From the NCBI RefSeq assembly GCF_002979775.1, contig NZ_PCPR01000003.1, forward strand, positions 124,001-188,000: DNA of 64,000 nucleotides, written 5' to 3'. Source of the stretch: Arthrobacter sp. MYb23 (GTDB lineage Bacteria; Actinomycetota; Actinomycetes; Actinomycetales; Micrococcaceae). Under the pieces are notes generated by a model that searched no databases, was not told where the DNA came from, and saw only the letters and a program-made list of their open reading frames with translations. Every line of letters starts with the position of its first letter. Position 1 is the stretch's first letter. This document shows positions 9,077 through 19,106 of the stretch, piece after piece. Position numbers and translations under genes: made by a program.

Positions 9077-9082
9077 TGCGGA

Positions 9083-11056
9083 GTGCTGACAATTCTGAAT
9101 GCCGCGAAGCGGGTGTTGGTGGGCAGGCCGGTCCGGAATGACCGACTGGCCCACACTTTGTTGCCCAAACGCATCGCTTTGCCGATCTTCGCCTCGGACG
9201 CCCTGTCCTCAGTGGCTTATGCCCCGGACGAAATCCTCTTAACCTTGGCCCTTGCAGGCGTCAGCGCGGTGGCATTTTCCCCGTTGGTCGGCCTCGCCGT
9301 CATGGTGGTATTGCTCACAGTGGTGGCTTCTTACCGCCAAAATGTCCACGCTTATCCGTCCGGCGGTGGCGACTATGAGATTGCCAATGTCAATCTGGGC
9401 AAGTACGCCGGCCTCACTGTCGCTTCCGCCCTGTTGGTGGATTACGTCCTGACTGTTGCCGTGTCCATGTCCTCGGCGGCCACGTACCTCACCACCGCCA
9501 TGCCCGCTCTGCACGGCCAGCAGGCTTTGATCGCTACGGTCGGCGTCATCATCCTTGCGCTGGTCAACCTCCGGGGTGTCAAGGAAGCCGGGACTGTCTT
9601 CGCCATTCCCACCTATATCTTCATGGCATCCATTCTGGGCATGACTGTGGTGGGCATCTTCCAAGCCATCAGCGGCACGTTGGGGGAGGCTCCGTCCGCG
9701 AACTTCACCATAGTGCCCGAGCCTGGATTCGATGAGGGCCTGGTGGGGCTGGCCGGGGCATTCCTCCTGCTGCGTGCCTTTTCCTCCGGGGCCGCCGCAC
9801 TCACTGGTGTTGAAGCCATCAGCAACGGGGTGCCCAATTTCCAGAAGCCCAAGAGCAAGAATGCGGCAACAACCCTTCTGCTGCTCGGCGTCATAGCGGC
9901 TTCCATGCTGGCAGGCATCCTCTATCTGGCCAACGCCACCAAGGTGCACATCGTCCTCGACCCGGCCCGTGAGTTCCTGGTGGACGGCAAACCGTTGCCC
10001 GAGGGTTACATCCAGACTCCCGCCATCAGCCAGATAGCCGACACCATCTTCGGTTCCGGCTCCATTCTTTTCTACGTCGTAGTTGCGGCCACGGGCATCA
10101 TCCTGGTGTTTGCTTCCAACACGGCGTTCAACGGATTCCCCGTGCTGGGTTCCATCCTGGCCCAGGACGGGTACCTGCCCCGACAACTCCGTACGCGCGG
10201 CGACAGGCTGGCGTTCAGCAACGGCGTCCTTGCCTTGGCGGCAGGCGCTTTGGTCCTGATTCTCGCGTTCAACGCAGACGTCACCAAGCTGATCCAGCTT
10301 TATATCGTGGGCGTTTTTATTTCCTTCACCGCCAGCCAATTGGGGATGATCCGGCACTGGGGCCGCGAACTGAAACTTGCCAAGGACAAAGCTGTCCGTC
10401 GGCGCATCATCAAATCGCGGACCATCAATATGCTGGGTTTCGGGATGACGGCACTGGTCCTCGTCATTGTCCTCATCACCAAGTTCGAGCAAGGCGCGTG
10501 GATAGCGCTGCTCGCGATGTTCGTTCTCTTCCTCATCATGTGGAGCATCCGCGCGCACTATGACAATGTGGCCAGGGAGTTGGCGGTGGACGAGGACTCC
10601 TCGCCCCGCGCACTGCCCACCAGGGTTCACGCAGTCCTCCTTGTTTCACATGTCCGCAAGCCAGTCCTTCGGGCACTGGCCTACGCCCGGGCATCGAGGC
10701 CTTCGCGCTTGGATGCCGTCACCGTGGACATCAGTACTGAAGAGACGGCCCAGACCGTGCGGGATTGGGAGAAGCTGGAAATTCCGGTTCCCCTGACGGT
10801 GTTGGCCAGCCCCTACCGTGAAACCGTGACGCCCATCATGGACTACATCAAGAACATGCGCCGCGACTCACCGCGGGACCTGATTGTGGTGTACATCCCC
10901 GAATATGTGGTGGGCAAGTGGTGGGAGCAACTCGTGCATAACCAGACAGCACTCAGAATCAAGACGAGGCTCCACTTCGAACCTGGAGTCATGGTTGCCA
11001 GCGTTCCGTGGCAGTTGAAATCGTCCGAAGAAGCAAAGGCACTGCAGGATACCTAA
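9083..11056 (+). CDS. APC-superfamily permease, KimA-like potassium importer candidate
   Basis: 657 residues: about 12 hydrophobic helices through residue 495, then a cytoplasmic C-terminal domain of about 150 residues containing VHAVLLVSHVRKPVLRALAYAR. This layout (long APC core plus soluble tail) and the early motif FASDALSSVAYAPDE match the KimA-type family, whose Bacillus member imports K+ with protons and is inhibited by c-di-AMP. The divergent TrkA pair supports a potassium role; the exact substrate is inference. GTG start with an immediate TAGCTT box. It ends directly against the ATG of the methyltransferase gene, with no spacer. Confidence 0.8.
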   Translation: MLTILNAAKRVLVGRPVRNDRLAHTLLPKRIALPIFASDALSSVAYAPDEILLTLALAGVSAVAFSPLVGLAVMVVLLTVVASYRQNVHAYPSGGGDYEIANVNLGKYAGLTVASALLVDYVLTVAVSMSSAATYLTTAMPALHGQQALIATVGVIILALVNLRGVKEAGTVFAIPTYIFMASILGMTVVGIFQAISGTLGEAPSANFTIVPEPGFDEGLVGLAGAFLLLRAFSSGAAALTGVEAISNGVPNFQKPKSKNAATTLLLLGVIAASMLAGILYLANATKVHIVLDPAREFLVDGKPLPEGYIQTPAISQIADTIFGSGSILFYVVVAATGIILVFASNTAFNGFPVLGSILAQDGYLPRQLRTRGDRLAFSNGVLALAAGALVLILAFNADVTKLIQLYIVGVFISFTASQLGMIRHWGRELKLAKDKAVRRRIIKSRTINMLGFGMTALVLVIVLITKFEQGAWIALLAMFVLFLIMWSIRAHYDNVARELAVDEDSSPRALPTRVHAVLLVSHVRKPVLRALAYARASRPSRLDAVTVDISTEETAQTVRDWEKLEIPVPLTVLASPYRETVTPIMDYIKNMRRDSPRDLIVVYIPEYVVGKWWEQLVHNQTALRIKTRLHFEPGVMVASVPWQLKSSEEAKALQDT

Positions 11057-12430
11057 ATGACCTCCCACAGCAATTCCCCACAACACCAAGCCCACCACAC
11101 CAGGGACCAGGGCATGCCCGGTACTGAACTGGTGGTGGACATCGGTCCCATCGCCCATGGAGGGCACTTCGTCGCGCGGCACGAAGGGCGCGTCATTTTC
11201 GTCCGGCACGCCATCCCGGGCGAGAAAGTCCGCATCCGCCTGACCGATTCCGGCGACTCGTCGCGCTTCTGGCGTGCCGACGTCGTCGAGGTCCTTGAAG
11301 GTTCAGCGGACCGTGTTCCGCACTTTTGGAAGCAGGCGGATTCGCTGGGCTCGTGGAGCCGCGGCACGGCGCCGGTGGGCGGCGCGGAGCTTGGACACAT
11401 TTCCTTGCAGCGCCAGCGAGCATTGAAATCCGAAGTGCTGGCAGAACAGCTCAAGCGGCTTGCCGGCCTGGACCTCGCCGCCGAAGTGGAAGCTGTGGGA
11501 AACAATCACGACGGCGGACTCGGCTGGCGTACGCGCGCCAGCTTCGCTGTGACCCTCAAAGGCCGGTTAGGCATGCACGCGCACCGGTCAGATGTGGTGC
11601 TTCCCATCAAGGAGATGCCGTTGGCGCTGGCGAGTCTCAACGAGCTGAAGCTGTGGGACCTGGACCTGTCCGGCATCGCACGTGTGGAAGTGGCCGTCCC
11701 CGCCAACGGTTCACGGCCCTTGATCCTGCTGGCCCCCGAAGAATCCACGAGTCCCAAGCGCTTGCACAGCATCGTGTCTCAGTTACCGCCCGACGTTTCC
11801 GTTGCAAGCTTCGATCCCGGCAAGGGGGAGGTCCTGCAGCTACGGGGGAGGACCTGGGTGCAGGAAACTGCAGCGGGCCACGACTACCGGGTGACCGGCG
11901 AGGGTTTTTGGCAGATCCACAAGGACGCCCCGGACACACTGGTGGGCGCCGTGACGGGCTATCTTTCTCAAGGCGGGTACTTGCAGCCCGGCGCTTCTGT
12001 TGCTGATCTCTACGCCGGTGCCGGGCTGTTTACGGCACCTCTGGCGGACGCCGTCGGAGTGACCGGTTCGGTCCTGTCCGTGGAAGGCGCGCCAGGCACC
12101 AGCCGGGACGCCCGCAAAAACCTGCATGGTCAGTCCCAGGTGGAAATCGTTCAGGGGCGCGTCGAACGGGTCCTGCACCAACGCGCCCGCAGCTTCGACT
12201 CGCTGGTGTTGGATCCACCCCGCGCTGGAGCCGGCAAGGCTGTGGTGAAGCAACTGATGGCCACGGGGCCCCGCGCAATCGCCTATGTGTCGTGTGATCC
12301 GGCATCCTTCGCACGTGATCTGGGTTACTTCCATCAAGGTGGCTGGCGTCTGGAATCCCTGCGGGCCTTCGACCTTTACCCGCACACGCACCACCTGGAG
12401 ACCGTCGGACTGATTGTCCCCGCGGCCTAA
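11057..12430 (+). CDS. Class I SAM-dependent RNA methyltransferase (TrmA/RlmD-type, uracil C5)
   Basis: 457 residues: an N-terminal TRAM domain (about residues 20-85, VVDIGPIAHGGHFVARHEGR) and a C-terminal Rossmann methyltransferase with SAM motif ADLYAGAGLFTAPLAD, LDPPRAGAG and the catalytic cysteine in AYVSCDPASFARDL. It probably makes 5-methyluridine in rRNA or tRNA; which site cannot be read. An iron-sulfur cysteine set like that of RlmD is not obvious. Start codon abuts the permease stop, so the two are probably co-transcribed, although the functions look unrelated. Confidence 0.88.
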   Translation: MTSHSNSPQHQAHHTRDQGMPGTELVVDIGPIAHGGHFVARHEGRVIFVRHAIPGEKVRIRLTDSGDSSRFWRADVVEVLEGSADRVPHFWKQADSLGSWSRGTAPVGGAELGHISLQRQRALKSEVLAEQLKRLAGLDLAAEVEAVGNNHDGGLGWRTRASFAVTLKGRLGMHAHRSDVVLPIKEMPLALASLNELKLWDLDLSGIARVEVAVPANGSRPLILLAPEESTSPKRLHSIVSQLPPDVSVASFDPGKGEVLQLRGRTWVQETAAGHDYRVTGEGFWQIHKDAPDTLVGAVTGYLSQGGYLQPGASVADLYAGAGLFTAPLADAVGVTGSVLSVEGAPGTSRDARKNLHGQSQVEIVQGRVERVLHQRARSFDSLVLDPPRAGAGKAVVKQLMATGPRAIAYVSCDPASFARDLGYFHQGGWRLESLRAFDLYPHTHHLETVGLIVPAA

Positions 12431-12523
12431 CCGCCGCACAGTCCGCGTTCCATGGTGCAGAAGGCGGAACCGCGTGTTTCCGCAGCTACGCCTGATCAGT
12501 GACGCAACACCGGAGTATGCCAC

Positions 12524-12529
12524 TACGAT
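12524..12529 (+). promoter_or_regulatory. Putative -10 box upstream of acnA
   Basis: TACGAT with a weak TGACGC 18 nt upstream. It would give a 5' leader of roughly 135-140 nt containing the hairpin at 12541-12575 and the iron-box-like site. Confidence 0.35.
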
Positions 12530-12540
12530 GGCAGTAGTAG

Positions 12541-12575
12541 CCCCGGTCAACGGAAATCAACGCCGCTGACCGGGG
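12541..12575 (+). other. Inverted repeat in acnA leader / end of methyltransferase operon
   Basis: Nine-bp perfect arms CCCCGGTCA / TGACCGGGG with a 17-nt loop. It may be the terminator of the preceding operon or a structure in the acnA 5' leader; there is no U-run. Confidence 0.45.
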
Positions 12576-12603
12576 TGACCAAGAGAGATGCCGCCCGGCT
12601 AAG

Positions 12604-12622
12604 TAAGGTGCGCCTAACTGGC
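12604..12622 (+). promoter_or_regulatory. DtxR/IdeR-like iron box before acnA
   Basis: TAAGGTGCGCCTAACTGGC matches the 19-bp consensus TWAGGTWAGSCTWACCTWA at 13 positions, all within its first 15. It lies 52 bases before the aconitase ATG. Site assignment is by eye. Confidence 0.4.
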
Positions 12623-12673
12623 TAGCGGCCAACCACGCGACAAAGATGAAACTGTTGCGAGAGGAGTCCTGCC

Positions 12674-15481
12674 ATGAGCACTGTGGACAGCTTCGGTTCC
12701 AAAGGCGTACTGAATGTAGCCGGCACCGACTATGAAATTTTCCGGTTGAACTCCGTAGAGGGCGCAGACAGCCTTCCGTTCAGCCTTAAGGTATTGCTTG
12801 AAAACCTCCTGCGGACTGAGGATGGCGCCAATATTACGGCTGACCATGTCCGCGCCCTGGCCGGTTGGGATCCCAATGCGGAGCCCGACACGGAAATCCA
12901 GTTCACCCCGGCCCGCGTCATCATGCAGGACTTCACGGGCGTTCCCTGCGTCGTGGACCTGGCTACCATGCGTGAAGCCGTCAAGGAGCTCGGCGGTGAC
13001 CCCAAGCGCGTCAACCCGTTGGCGCCTGCGGAAATGGTCATCGACCACTCCGTCCAGATCGATGCCTTCGGTAACTCCGGCGCACTGGAGCGCAACATGG
13101 AGATCGAATACCAGCGCAACGGTGAGCGCTACCAGTTCCTTCGCTGGGGCCAGACCGCGTTCGACGACTTCAAGGTTGTCCCCCCGGGAACCGGCATCGT
13201 CCACCAGGTCAACATCGAATACCTGGCACGCACGGTCATGACCCGCGAGGTAGACGGCGTTGTCCGCGCCTACCCCGACACCTGTGTTGGCACCGACTCG
13301 CACACCACCATGGTCAACGGCCTCGGCATCCTGGGTTGGGGCGTTGGCGGCATTGAAGCCGAAGCTGCAATGCTTGGCCAGCCCGTCTCCATGCTGATTC
13401 CCCGTGTTGTGGGCTTCAAGCTCAAGGGCAGCATCCCCGCCGGCGCCACCGCTACCGACGTCGTGCTGACCATCACCGAAATGCTGCGCAAGCACGGTGT
13501 TGTTGGCAAGTTCGTTGAGTTCTACGGCGAAGGCGTTGCCGCTGTGCCGCTGGCCAACCGCGCCACCATCGGCAACATGAGCCCGGAATTCGGTTCCACG
13601 GCTGCAATGTTCCCCATTGATGACGTCACCTTGGACTACCTGCGCCTGACCGGCCGCTCCGAAGCAAACGTGGCCCTCGTGGAGGCATACAGCAAGGAAC
13701 AGGGCCTCTGGCACGATCCTTCCCGCGAACTGCGCTTCTCCGAGTTCCTTGAGCTGGACCTGTCCACCGTTGTTCCTTCCATCTCCGGCCCCAAGCGTCC
13801 CCAGGACCGCATTGAGCTCACGGACGCCAAGGAGCAGTTCCGCAAGGACATCCACAACTACGTCTCCATTGAAGACGGCAGCGTGGATGAGTCCCTGGAC
13901 GAGTCCTTCCCGGCCTCCGATTCGCCGTCCTTCACGCACGCCGATTCGCACACCACGGAAACGGACCGCGTTTACTCCGCCGCCAACGGTGCCCATGGCC
14001 GCCCGTCCTCGCCGGTCAAGGTCAAGACTGCCGATGGCCGCGAGTTCGAGCTGGACCACGGCGCAGTGTCGATCGCTTCGATCACGTCCTGCACCAACAC
14101 GTCCAACCCGTCCGTCATGCTGGCTGCGGCCCTCCTTGCACGCAACGCCGTGGATAAGGGCCTGACCTCCAAGCCGTGGGTAAAGACCTCCGTGGCACCG
14201 GGCTCAAAGGTTGTCACTGACTACTACGAGAAGTCCGGCCTCACCCCTTACCTGGAGAAGCTTGGCTTCTACATTGTGGGTTATGGCTGCGCCACCTGCA
14301 TCGGTAACTCCGGCCCGCTTGAGCCGGAAATCTCCGAGGCAATCCAGGCAAATGACCTCTCAGTCACTGCTGTCCTCTCCGGTAACCGCAACTTCGAAGG
14401 CCGCATCAACCCGGACGTGAAGATGAACTACCTGGCGTCGCCGCCACTGGTCATCGCCTACGCCCTGGCAGGCTCCATGGACTTCGACTTCGAAGCCGAT
14501 GCCCTGGGCACGGACTCCGAGGGCAACGAGGTCTTCCTCAAGGACATCTGGCCGAACCCCACTGAGGTGCAGGAAGTCATTGACTCCTCCATTGACGAGG
14601 CAATGTTCGCCAAGGGCTATGAGGGCGTCTTCGACGGCGACGACCGCTGGAAGGCCCTCGACACCCCCGCAGGCGATACTTTCGCCTGGGCCGAGGACTC
14701 CACCTACGTGCGGAAGCCCCCATACTTCGAAGGCATGAAGGCTCAGCCGGATCCCGTCAAGGACATCTCGGGCGCCCGGGTTCTCCTGAAGCTTGGCGAT
14801 TCCGTCACCACGGACCACATCTCGCCGGCCGGTTCCTTCAAGTCGGACACTCCTGCGGGCCAATACCTTCTGGCCAACGGTGTGGAGCGCAAGGACTTCA
14901 ACTCCTACGGTTCACGCCGTGGCAACCACGAAGTCATGATCCGCGGCACCTTTGCCAACATCCGTATCAAGAACCAGCTCCTGGACAACGTTGAGGGTGG
15001 CTTCACCCGCGACTTCAGCCAGGAAGGTGCACCCCAGGCCTACGTTTACGACGCAGCCCAGAACTACCAGGCAGCAGGAACGCCGCTGGTTGTCCTGGCA
15101 GGCAAGGAATACGGCTCCGGCTCGTCCCGCGACTGGGCAGCCAAGGGCACGGCGCTCCTGGGTGTCAAGGCCGTCGTCGCCGAAAGCTACGAGCGCATCC
15201 ACCGCTCCAACCTCATTGGCATGGGCGTCCTTCCGCTGCAGTACCCCGCTGGCGAGTCCGCAGCCACGCTGGGCCTGACCGGTACGGAAACGTTTGCAGT
15301 AGAAGGCGTTACCCAGCTCAACAACGGCACCACGCCGAAGACGCTCAAGGTAACTGCAACTGCTGAAGACGGCACCGCCAAGTCCTTCGATGCCGTTCTG
15401 CGCATCGATACCCCGGGCGAAGCGGACTACTACCGCAACGGTGGCATCCTGCAGTACGTTCTGCGCCAGATCTCGGCATAA
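12674..15481 (+). CDS. acnA: Aconitate hydratase
   Basis: TCA-cycle enzyme isomerising citrate to isocitrate through cis-aconitate. 935 residues, typical for AcnA-type actinobacterial aconitases. The [4Fe-4S] ligands are Cys473 in SCTNTSNPS and Cys539/Cys542 in [10 protein letters not shown]. The swivel domain has [18 protein letters not shown] Ser/Asp-rich segment near residues 400-425 ([13 protein letters not shown]) is an insert also seen in relatives. GAGAGGAG precedes ATG. The long leader carries a hairpin and an iron-box-like site, and a strong terminator follows. Confidence 0.97.
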   Translation: MSTVDSFGSKGVLNVAGTDYEIFRLNSVEGADSLPFSLKVLLENLLRTEDGANITADHVRALAGWDPNAEPDTEIQFTPARVIMQDFTGVPCVVDLATMREAVKELGGDPKRVNPLAPAEMVIDHSVQIDAFGNSGALERNMEIEYQRNGERYQFLRWGQTAFDDFKVVPPGTGIVHQVNIEYLARTVMTREVDGVVRAYPDTCVGTDSHTTMVNGLGILGWGVGGIEAEAAMLGQPVSMLIPRVVGFKLKGSIPAGATATDVVLTITEMLRKHGVVGKFVEFYGEGVAAVPLANRATIGNMSPEFGSTAAMFPIDDVTLDYLRLTGRSEANVALVEAYSKEQGLWHDPSRELRFSEFLELDLSTVVPSISGPKRPQDRIELTDAKEQFRKDIHNYVSIEDGSVDESLDESFPASDSPSFTHADSHTTETDRVYSAANGAHGRPSSPVKVKTADGREFELDHGAVSIASITSCTNTSNPSVMLAAALLARNAVDKGLTSKPWVKTSVAPGSKVVTDYYEKSGLTPYLEKLGFYIVGYGCATCIGNSGPLEPEISEAIQANDLSVTAVLSGNRNFEGRINPDVKMNYLASPPLVIAYALAGSMDFDFEADALGTDSEGNEVFLKDIWPNPTEVQEVIDSSIDEAMFAKGYEGVFDGDDRWKALDTPAGDTFAWAEDSTYVRKPPYFEGMKAQPDPVKDISGARVLLKLGDSVTTDHISPAGSFKSDTPAGQYLLANGVERKDFNSYGSRRGNHEVMIRGTFANIRIKNQLLDNVEGGFTRDFSQEGAPQAYVYDAAQNYQAAGTPLVVLAGKEYGSGSSRDWAAKGTALLGVKAVVAESYERIHRSNLIGMGVLPLQYPAGESAATLGLTGTETFAVEGVTQLNNGTTPKTLKVTATAEDGTAKSFDAVLRIDTPGEADYYRNGGILQYVLRQISA

Positions 15482-15517
15482 GGAAGCGGCTGGTTTACAG
15501 CTGATTCAGTAGCCGGA

Positions 15518-15551
15518 CAGCCCCGGCTGGTCGCCCGACCAGCCGGGGCTG
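15518..15551 (+). terminator. acnA terminator
   Basis: Sixteen-bp perfect stem (CAGCCCCGGCTGGTCG and its complement) with a 2-nt loop, followed by TTGG, 37 bases after the acnA stop. Confidence 0.85.
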
Positions 15552-15691
15552 TTGGCGTCCGGGGATCAGTCAGGGGACCAGCCAGGGGACCTCCCCGAAG
15601 AACAAAGCCAAGGCTCGAGGCCGCGGCGCATCGCGCGGGCCCGGGCACGCGCTAAAGTTAACAAGCACGTCATTCACCCTAAGGAGGGCCG

Positions 15692-17665
15692 TTGGGACTT
15701 TTGGAAACCGTCAAGGATCCACGGGACCTGGCCACATTGTCCGGCTCGGAGCTGGAACAACTGGCCGGGGAAATCAGGGAATTCCTGATCACCAACGTAG
15801 CCGCAACGGGTGGACACCTTGGGCCCAACCTGGGCGTTGTGGAACTCACTCTCGCTGTCCACCGGAACTTTGAGTCTCCACGGGACAGCGTCATCTTCGA
15901 TACCGGCCACCAGTCCTATGTGCACAAGCTGCTGACCGGACGCCAGGACTTCACCACGCTCCGCCAGCAGGGCGGCCTTTCCGGCTATCCGGACCGTGCC
16001 GAGTCTGAGCACGACATCGTGGAGAGTTCACATGCGTCCTCCTCCCTGTCCTGGGCTGATGGCATCTCGCGCGCCCGGCAGCTGACCGGTGAAGGCGACC
16101 GGTTCGTCGTCGCTGTCGTTGGCGATGGCGCCCTGACCGGTGGCATGGCGTGGGAGGCCATCAACAACATTGCTGCCGACAAACGGCGCCGCGTGGTGAT
16201 CGTTGTCAACGACAACGGCCGCTCCTACGCCCCGACGGTCGGCGGGTTTGCTGATTATCTGGCGTCATTGCGTCCCACCATTGACTCCCTGCGCACCACT
16301 CCGGCCTACGAACGCATGCTGGACTGGTGGAAGAAGAAGCTTCAGGACGGCGGCCCCGCCGGTCAGTTCACCTATAAGAGCCTGCATGCCATGAAGAAGG
16401 GCATCAAGGATTGGTGGGCCCCGCAGGGTATGTTCGAGGACCTTGGCATGAAGTACATCGGCCCGGTTGACGGACATAACCTCCAAGCCATGGAGCATGC
16501 ACTCAACACCGCCAAGGCCTACGGCGGACCCGTCATTGTCCATGCCATGACGGAAAAGGGCCACGGTTATGCTCCCGCCCTGGCCAACGAAGCAGACCAG
16601 TTCCACGCGGTGGGAATCATCGACCCCGAGACGGGCGAGCCCACGGAAATGCCCGGAGCAAGGTCCTGGACCTCGGTGTTCGCTGAGGAAATCGCTGACA
16701 TTGCCGATGAACGCCCGGACATTGTGGGTATCACCGGCGCAATGCTCATCCCCGTGGGATTGCACAAGTTTGCTGAACGCCACCCCGAAAGGGTGATCGA
16801 CGTCGGTATTGCAGAGCAGCATGCCCTGACGTCCGCCGCCGGGATGGCCTTCGGTGGCCTCCACCCTGTGGTGGCGGTTTATGCCACGTTCCTGAACCGC
16901 GCCTTTGACCAGCTCCTGATGGATGTGGCCCTGCATAAAGCCGGTGTGACCATCGTCCTGGACCGTGCCGGCGTGACCGGCCCGGATGGGCCCAGCCACC
17001 ATGGCATGTGGGACATGGCGATGGTTCAGATCGTGCCCGGTCTTCATTTGGCCGCTCCCCGTGACGCCACCAGGCTCCGCGAAGAACTGCGTGAGGCCGT
17101 GGCCATTGACGACGCCCCCACTGTGGTTCGGTTCTCCAAGGGCAGTGTTGGTTCCGAGATTGAAGCCATCGACCGGCTCCATGACGGTGTGGACATCCTC
17201 GCACGGCGACCGGAGGGTTCCACCGAAAACGATGTCCTGATTGTCAGCGTCGGAGCGATGTCCGAACTCGCACTCGATGTCGCCGCCCGCCTGGGCGCCC
17301 AGGGCATCAGTTCCACGGTGGTGGACCCGCGGTGGGTCCTTCCCGTCCGTAAGTCCATCATTGCCCTTGCTGCCCGTCACCGCCTGGTGATCTGCATTGA
17401 AGACGGAGTGCGGGCAGGGGGTGTGGGGTCCCGTATCCGTCAGGAGATGCGGGCTGCCGGTGTGGACACAGCATTGAACGAAGTGGGCCTGCCAGTGGAG
17501 TTCCTGGTGCACGGCTCCCGCAGCCAGGTCCTGGAGCGCGTTGGCCTGACGGCCCAGAAAATAACGCACGACGTCGTAGCCCAGGTTTTGGGGACGAAGG
17601 TCCCGTTCGCCAGGCCCCTCCCGGGCCAGGAACACCCGACCACCGGCAGCCTGCCAACGCTGTGA
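15692..17665 (+). CDS. dxs: 1-deoxy-D-xylulose-5-phosphate synthase
   Basis: First enzyme of the MEP isoprenoid pathway, condensing pyruvate and glyceraldehyde 3-phosphate with thiamine diphosphate. 657 residues. Visible motifs: [14 protein letters not shown] (about 71-84), ThDP/Mg site [16 protein letters not shown] (about 147-162), and [15 protein letters not shown] in the pyrimidine domain, followed by the transketolase C-terminal domain. The TTG at 15692 is supported by AAGGAGGG 5 bases upstream. Its stop overlaps the GTG of the DUF402 gene. Confidence 0.96.
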   Translation: MGLLETVKDPRDLATLSGSELEQLAGEIREFLITNVAATGGHLGPNLGVVELTLAVHRNFESPRDSVIFDTGHQSYVHKLLTGRQDFTTLRQQGGLSGYPDRAESEHDIVESSHASSSLSWADGISRARQLTGEGDRFVVAVVGDGALTGGMAWEAINNIAADKRRRVVIVVNDNGRSYAPTVGGFADYLASLRPTIDSLRTTPAYERMLDWWKKKLQDGGPAGQFTYKSLHAMKKGIKDWWAPQGMFEDLGMKYIGPVDGHNLQAMEHALNTAKAYGGPVIVHAMTEKGHGYAPALANEADQFHAVGIIDPETGEPTEMPGARSWTSVFAEEIADIADERPDIVGITGAMLIPVGLHKFAERHPERVIDVGIAEQHALTSAAGMAFGGLHPVVAVYATFLNRAFDQLLMDVALHKAGVTIVLDRAGVTGPDGPSHHGMWDMAMVQIVPGLHLAAPRDATRLREELREAVAIDDAPTVVRFSKGSVGSEIEAIDRLHDGVDILARRPEGSTENDVLIVSVGAMSELALDVAARLGAQGISSTVVDPRWVLPVRKSIIALAARHRLVICIEDGVRAGGVGSRIRQEMRAAGVDTALNEVGLPVEFLVHGSRSQVLERVGLTAQKITHDVVAQVLGTKVPFARPLPGQEHPTTGSLPTL

Positions 17666-18231
17666 CGGACGAGCGCGCGCCGGGCGAATTGCAGCCCGGT
17701 GACCTCGTGGTGTCGAGGAACAGGAAATGGGACGGCAAGGCCCACTGGGTGGTGCCTGGCCGCTACCTTGGCGAAGACATTCACGGGTGGTGGATATTTC
17801 AGGGCGCCGGCGAGTTCTGCGCACGCCCTGGCGCAGCTTTCTACACGGCGTCGGATGCAATTTTGTTGGTTCCGCGGACTGGTGAGTTTGTGGCCACCTT
17901 CTACGACGACAGCTATCCGGGCGACTTCAGGATCTACGTTGACCTGGCCACCGGCCATGACTGGAATCCCATCAAGCCGGGCGTTACTGAATTCCACATG
18001 ATTGATATGGATCTGGATGTTATCCGTTCCACCAAGCATGGGGTGTTCGTGGACGATGAGGACGAATTTGAGCAGCATCGGATGGTCATGGGCTATCCGC
18101 AACAGACGGTGGACGCTATGCGCGCAGAATGCGCGGCCCTTTTTGAGGCAGTGAACACCATGAAAGCGCCCTTCGACGTCAATGGAGCCACCAGCACCAG
18201 CGCCGAGTGGTTCAGGAAAGGACGAGCATGA
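17662..18231 (+). CDS. DUF402 domain protein
   Basis: 189 residues of the DUF402 family: [19 protein letters not shown], then [22 protein letters not shown] and the acidic metal-site-like [10 protein letters not shown]. Relatives include nucleoside di/triphosphatases such as Staphylococcus Ntdp and RNase-like FAU-1 domains, so a metal-dependent phosphatase or RNA role is possible. GTG overlaps the dxs stop and the end overlaps the next gene by ATGA, so it is translationally coupled on both sides. Confidence 0.82.
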   Translation: MTDERAPGELQPGDLVVSRNRKWDGKAHWVVPGRYLGEDIHGWWIFQGAGEFCARPGAAFYTASDAILLVPRTGEFVATFYDDSYPGDFRIYVDLATGHDWNPIKPGVTEFHMIDMDLDVIRSTKHGVFVDDEDEFEQHRMVMGYPQQTVDAMRAECAALFEAVNTMKAPFDVNGATSTSAEWFRKGRA

Positions 18232-18788
18232 GCGGAATCATCCGAGCGTACAAGCGCGACGACGACGGAGTACTTCACTTCCGGGAGGCGTGGTACGACG
18301 AGGAAGACCAGCAGTTCGTCGTGAACCACGGTGCAGTGGGCCACCAGAGCAAGACTGACGAAGCAGACGTTGACGACGAATCTGCCGTGGATGGCCTGAT
18401 GACAGCTTTTGCTGCGCAGTGCGAGGAAGATGGCTATGCCGAGATTCCCGAGTCTGAGCAGTTCTGGGTAGTTGCCCAGATTGCGTTGAAGTCCAAGGAC
18501 GGCACTGAACGTGACCGGCACCTTGAGCGGAAAGCCAAAGCCGCCCTCACCGGCGAATTGGCGTGGCGTGGGCTGGGAATCGTGGATCGCTCGGAAATCG
18601 GCAACGGCCACCTGAATATCTTCTGCCTCTGCCCGGACGTCAACAAGGCTGTGAATGCCATCAAGATCTGTGTCCGCGGTGAGGATCTGGACTTCACCAA
18701 GCTCACGGTCGCAGCAGCGCCCCACAGTGACCCCACGGCATTCCGGGTGAAGCACTCGCCCAAGCAGGGTGTGGGCTTTACTCTCTAA
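18228..18788 (+). CDS. Conserved hypothetical protein in the dxs-DUF402 operon
   Basis: 186-residue soluble, acidic protein with no motif I recognise. The N-terminal segment is GIIRAYKRDDDGVLHFREAWYDEE; the middle contains EQFWVVAQIALKSKDGT; the C-terminal part has NGHLNIFCLCPDVNKAVNAI. No signal peptide or membrane helix. ATG at 18228 is chosen for its ATGA overlap with DUF402; an in-frame start at 18207 would lie inside that gene. Function unknown. Confidence 0.75.
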   Translation: MSGIIRAYKRDDDGVLHFREAWYDEEDQQFVVNHGAVGHQSKTDEADVDDESAVDGLMTAFAAQCEEDGYAEIPESEQFWVVAQIALKSKDGTERDRHLERKAKAALTGELAWRGLGIVDRSEIGNGHLNIFCLCPDVNKAVNAIKICVRGEDLDFTKLTVAAAPHSDPTAFRVKHSPKQGVGFTL

Positions 18789-18819
18789 GTAGCACCCCAA
18801 CGCACCAGAAGGGATCCCC

Positions 18820-19038
18820 ATGGCGTCCAAGAGCAACTGGCCCGGACATACGCCCCTGCCCAAAGGTCTCGCCGCTCCGGCGAGACGGGCTCTGGCGCAT
18901 GAGGGGATAGAGACGCTGGAGCAGTTGGCCGAGTTCGGCGAGGCCGGGCTGTCCAAGCTCCACGGGATGGGTCCGGTGGCTGTAGCGCAGCTTGAGGATG
19001 CCATGGAGGAATCAGGGATCTCGTACGGAACCAGCTAA
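18820..19038 (+). CDS. Small helix-hairpin-helix protein, RNA polymerase alpha-CTD-like
   Basis: 72 residues made almost entirely of one domain: LPKGLAAPARRALAHEGI, then LEQLAEFGEAGLSKLHGMGP and VAQLEDAMEESG. The pattern of helix, helix-hairpin-helix (LSKLHGMGP) and final helix resembles the alpha-CTD of RNA polymerase and small DNA-binding relatives. It lies 31 bases after the preceding hypothetical gene with a weak AGAAGGGA ribosome site. Probably binds DNA; partners unknown. Confidence 0.75.
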   Translation: MASKSNWPGHTPLPKGLAAPARRALAHEGIETLEQLAEFGEAGLSKLHGMGPVAVAQLEDAMEESGISYGTS

Positions 19039-19094
19039 CTGTTCTGCCGAGGGAGTTTGTTGCCTTGGGTGACAATCATTGCCGGGACGCGTAT

Positions 19095-19100
19095 TAGGCT
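19095..19100 (+). promoter_or_regulatory. Putative -10 box, leaderless start of aldo/keto reductase
   Basis: TAGGCT with 6 nt to ATG at 19107. Confidence 0.45.
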
Positions 19101-19106
19101 GAATTC

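Noticed and set aside
9239-10630. Minus-strand open frame of 463 residues opposite the KimA-like gene
   Set aside because: Antisense to a clear 12-helix permease; no ribosome site or family resemblance.
12614-14059. Minus-strand open frame of about 480 residues opposite acnA
   Set aside because: Antisense to aconitase; arises from GC-rich third codon positions.
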